A DNA stretch of 13,216 bases. Source: a bacterium (GTDB lineage Bacteria > Patescibacteriota > Minisyncoccia > UBA6257 > 2-01-FULL-56-20). Shown in pieces: positions 12,079 through 13,216 of the stretch (the first letter of the stretch is position 1; each line of letters begins with the position of its first letter). Made by a program: the position numbers and the translations under genes. The notes under the pieces were generated by a model. It saw nothing but the letters and a program-made list of their open reading frames with translations, had not been told where the DNA came from and searched no databases. The DNA is taken from positions 1-13,216 of the forward strand of contig JAKAGE010000016.1 in assembly GCA_021817655.1 (NCBI GenBank), written 5' to 3'.

Positions 12079-12081
12079 CAA
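12053..12081 (-). promoter_or_regulatory. Promoter of parA-parB
   Basis: On the reverse strand TTGATA (12076-12081) and TAAAAT (12053-12058) are 17 bases apart. The -10 ends nine bases before the parA ATG, so the leader is only about two to three bases. Confidence 0.6.
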
Positions 12082-12115
12082 TGTGCTGATGCGCACATGG
12101 TCGCGCGTTCGACAT

Positions 12116-12198
12116 GCCTGGGTGGCGGAATGGCAGACGCGATGGTCTCAAACACCATTGATCGCAAGGTCATGAGGGTTCGACTCCCTCCCCAGGCA
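12116..12198 (+). tRNA. tRNA-Leu (CAA anticodon)
   Basis: This is an 83-base class II tRNA. The acceptor stem is GCCTGGG/CCCAGGC and the anticodon stem ATGGT/ACCAT, with loop CTCAAAC (anticodon CAA, reading UUG). The long variable arm is GATC-GCAA-GGTC, and the T stem GAGGG/CCCTC has loop TTCGACT. The discriminator is A and CCA is not encoded. It ends five bases from the stop of the converging gene at 12204. Confidence 0.95.
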
Positions 12199-12203
12199 CA
12201 CCC

Positions 12204-13202
12204 TCAGTTCATCTTCTCCCCCGCAAAGAGCGAAAAAGTCAGATCGCAGGGGCACTGCTCCGGCGCGTTCGCGCTTTTCACCTTGAAATCCGACATGTAC
12301 GAGACGATGAAGTAATCGCTTCCTTTCGTATACCCCGCGATCTCCGCGCCGGGACCTCCCGCGGCGAGCATATTGTTCACCGTCCAGCCGGCGGCGGTGA
12401 GCGCGCGGCGATAATGATTCATGAACGGCGTGGACGGCGTCGCGAGATCCGTGATATTCATGATGGGCTGCGAAACGATCTCGACGCCGATGAGCGACGG
12501 GGTCGTGGTGGCGAAAACCGGCGTCGGCTTAGCCCACGAGATGCCGGTGGCCGAGCTGGAGCCAACGCCTGCTCCGGAGCCGGCATAGAGCGGATATGCG
12601 GCGGCGATCGGCGCCTCATAAAGCGACGTGCCGTCCGTCACGAAGTATGCCGTTTTCCCCACCGATGGCGCGGCGCTCATCGGCTCGCCCGGCGCGCGGT
12701 CGGCGTAGTTCACGATCATCACGCCGTTCTTTACCTCGACGGTCTGGGGCGCAATGCGATCACCGAGAAAAACCGCGTTGGTGCCGACCGTCCGCGGAGC
12801 AGCCGCAGTGCCGCTCGCGATCGCGGCTGCGGCATAGTAGAACGTGCCGCTGCCGCCGGAATCCTGCACGAGGACCACCGCCGCATCAGTGCGGCCGTTG
12901 CGGGCAAGATCGCCCGTGGCCGGCCCGCCGAAAAGCCGTGTCGTGACCATGCTCGCGGATCCGGGCGCGGCCGGACGGCTCGCCCCGCCGCTGACGAGCG
13001 TCACGGGCATACCGTCGATCAGATATGTCGCATTCGCGGGGTCCGCGGCCGGAATGAACGGAACGCCGGAAGACGCCGTTGTCGTACCCGTCGCCGCCGT
13101 CCCGCCCGAAATGCCGGGCGAACTTCTCTGAAGCGTAAACAAAATCCCCGCGACACCCACCGCGGCGATACCGACGAACGTGACGATGGTCGATCTTTTC
13201 AT
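12204..13202 (-). CDS. Membrane-anchored extracytoplasmic protein, conserved but uncharacterised (332 aa)
   Basis: A basic start (MKRST) and one hydrophobic segment (about 5-24) give an N-terminal anchor or uncleaved signal. A Ser/Thr/Gly/Ala-rich spacer follows (28-55). The first domain (about 58-190) holds ATYLIDGMPVTLVSG, APGSAS, TTRLFGG..TGDLARNGRTD, GGSGTFYYAAAA, TNAVFLGDRIAPQT, and VNYADRAPGEPM..APSVG. From memory this pattern recurs in membrane-anchored proteins of Parcubacteria, but no function is known to me. The GDLxxNGRTD segment resembles a degenerate calcium-binding loop, where family members more often have GDLNGDG. A second domain (about 235-332) contains MNHYRRALTAAGW and ends with CPCD (317-320) near the C-terminus. 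The start at 13202 is only 14 bases from the window edge, so its promoter is not visible. The role is open. Confidence 0.8.
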   Translation of the reverse strand: MKRSTIVTFVGIAAVGVAGILFTLQRSSPGISGGTAATGTTTASSGVPFIPAADPANATYLIDGMPVTLVSGGASRPAAPGSASMVTTRLFGGPATGDLARNGRTDAAVVLVQDSGGSGTFYYAAAAIASGTAAAPRTVGTNAVFLGDRIAPQTVEVKNGVMIVNYADRAPGEPMSAAPSVGKTAYFVTDGTSLYEAPIAAAYPLYAGSGAGVGSSSATGISWAKPTPVFATTTPSLIGVEIVSQPIMNITDLATPSTPFMNHYRRALTAAGWTVNNMLAAGGPGAEIAGYTKGSDYFIVSYMSDFKVKSANAPEQCPCDLTFSLFAGEKMN

Positions 13203-13216
13203 AATGAGAATCGGGG

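Noticed and set aside
10129..12100. A parS site near parAB.
   Set aside because: No sequence close to the usual 16-base TGTTTCACGTGAAACA palindrome was seen by eye in the window. A motif search of the whole genome would be needed.
1..13216. CRISPR array, insertion sequences, rRNA or other structured RNAs.
   Set aside because: No regularly spaced short repeats, transposase genes, rRNA sequence or recognisable riboswitch were seen. The only repeats are the coding blade repeats and the hairpin at 8298.

Overview
The window looks like chromosomal DNA of a high-GC member of the Candidate Phyla Radiation (Patescibacteria, Parcubacteria-like). This rests on protein style rather than a marker gene. 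The clues are a recombinase of the type common in these genomes, a minimal pseudopilin fused to a surface domain, a short Rel protein, a membrane-anchored protein resembling a family I recall from Parcubacteria, and many genes that seem to start almost at their promoter. Stop codons behave as in code 11, with TGA used as a stop.

Positions 1 to about 2050 look like one end of an integrated mobile element whose other end lies to the left. It is more AT-rich at its left edge. It carries the start of an exported protein (leftward), a 67-residue XRE regulator (leftward) and a large serine recombinase (rightward). The recombinase abuts the 3' end of a tRNA-Ile gene, and its reading frame continues antisense through tRNA-Ile and into tRNA-Val. 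The exported-protein gene has a promoter-like sequence containing a run of ten C/G between the -35 and -10 positions, the layout of a phase-variable promoter.

Positions 2050 to 3142 hold a leftward tRNA-Val/tRNA-Ile pair with its own promoter, then a leftward pair of small membrane proteins, one PilO-like. From 3251 rightward come dprA and topA (11 bp apart), a type IV pseudopilin fused to a six-bladed NHL propeller, and rel, the (p)ppGpp synthetase/hydrolase. Leftward again are parA and parB (chromosome partition). Next is a rightward tRNA-Leu whose promoter is interleaved with that of parA. Last is a leftward membrane-anchored protein of unknown function.

The housekeeping part combines DNA uptake (DprA, pilus parts), supercoiling (TopA), stringent response (Rel) and segregation (ParAB). 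The most unusual items are the pilin-NHL fusion with recently duplicated blade DNA, the recombinase whose C-terminus is supplied by host tRNA DNA, and the possible phase-variable surface gene inside the mobile element. No rRNA, CRISPR array or insertion sequence was seen.
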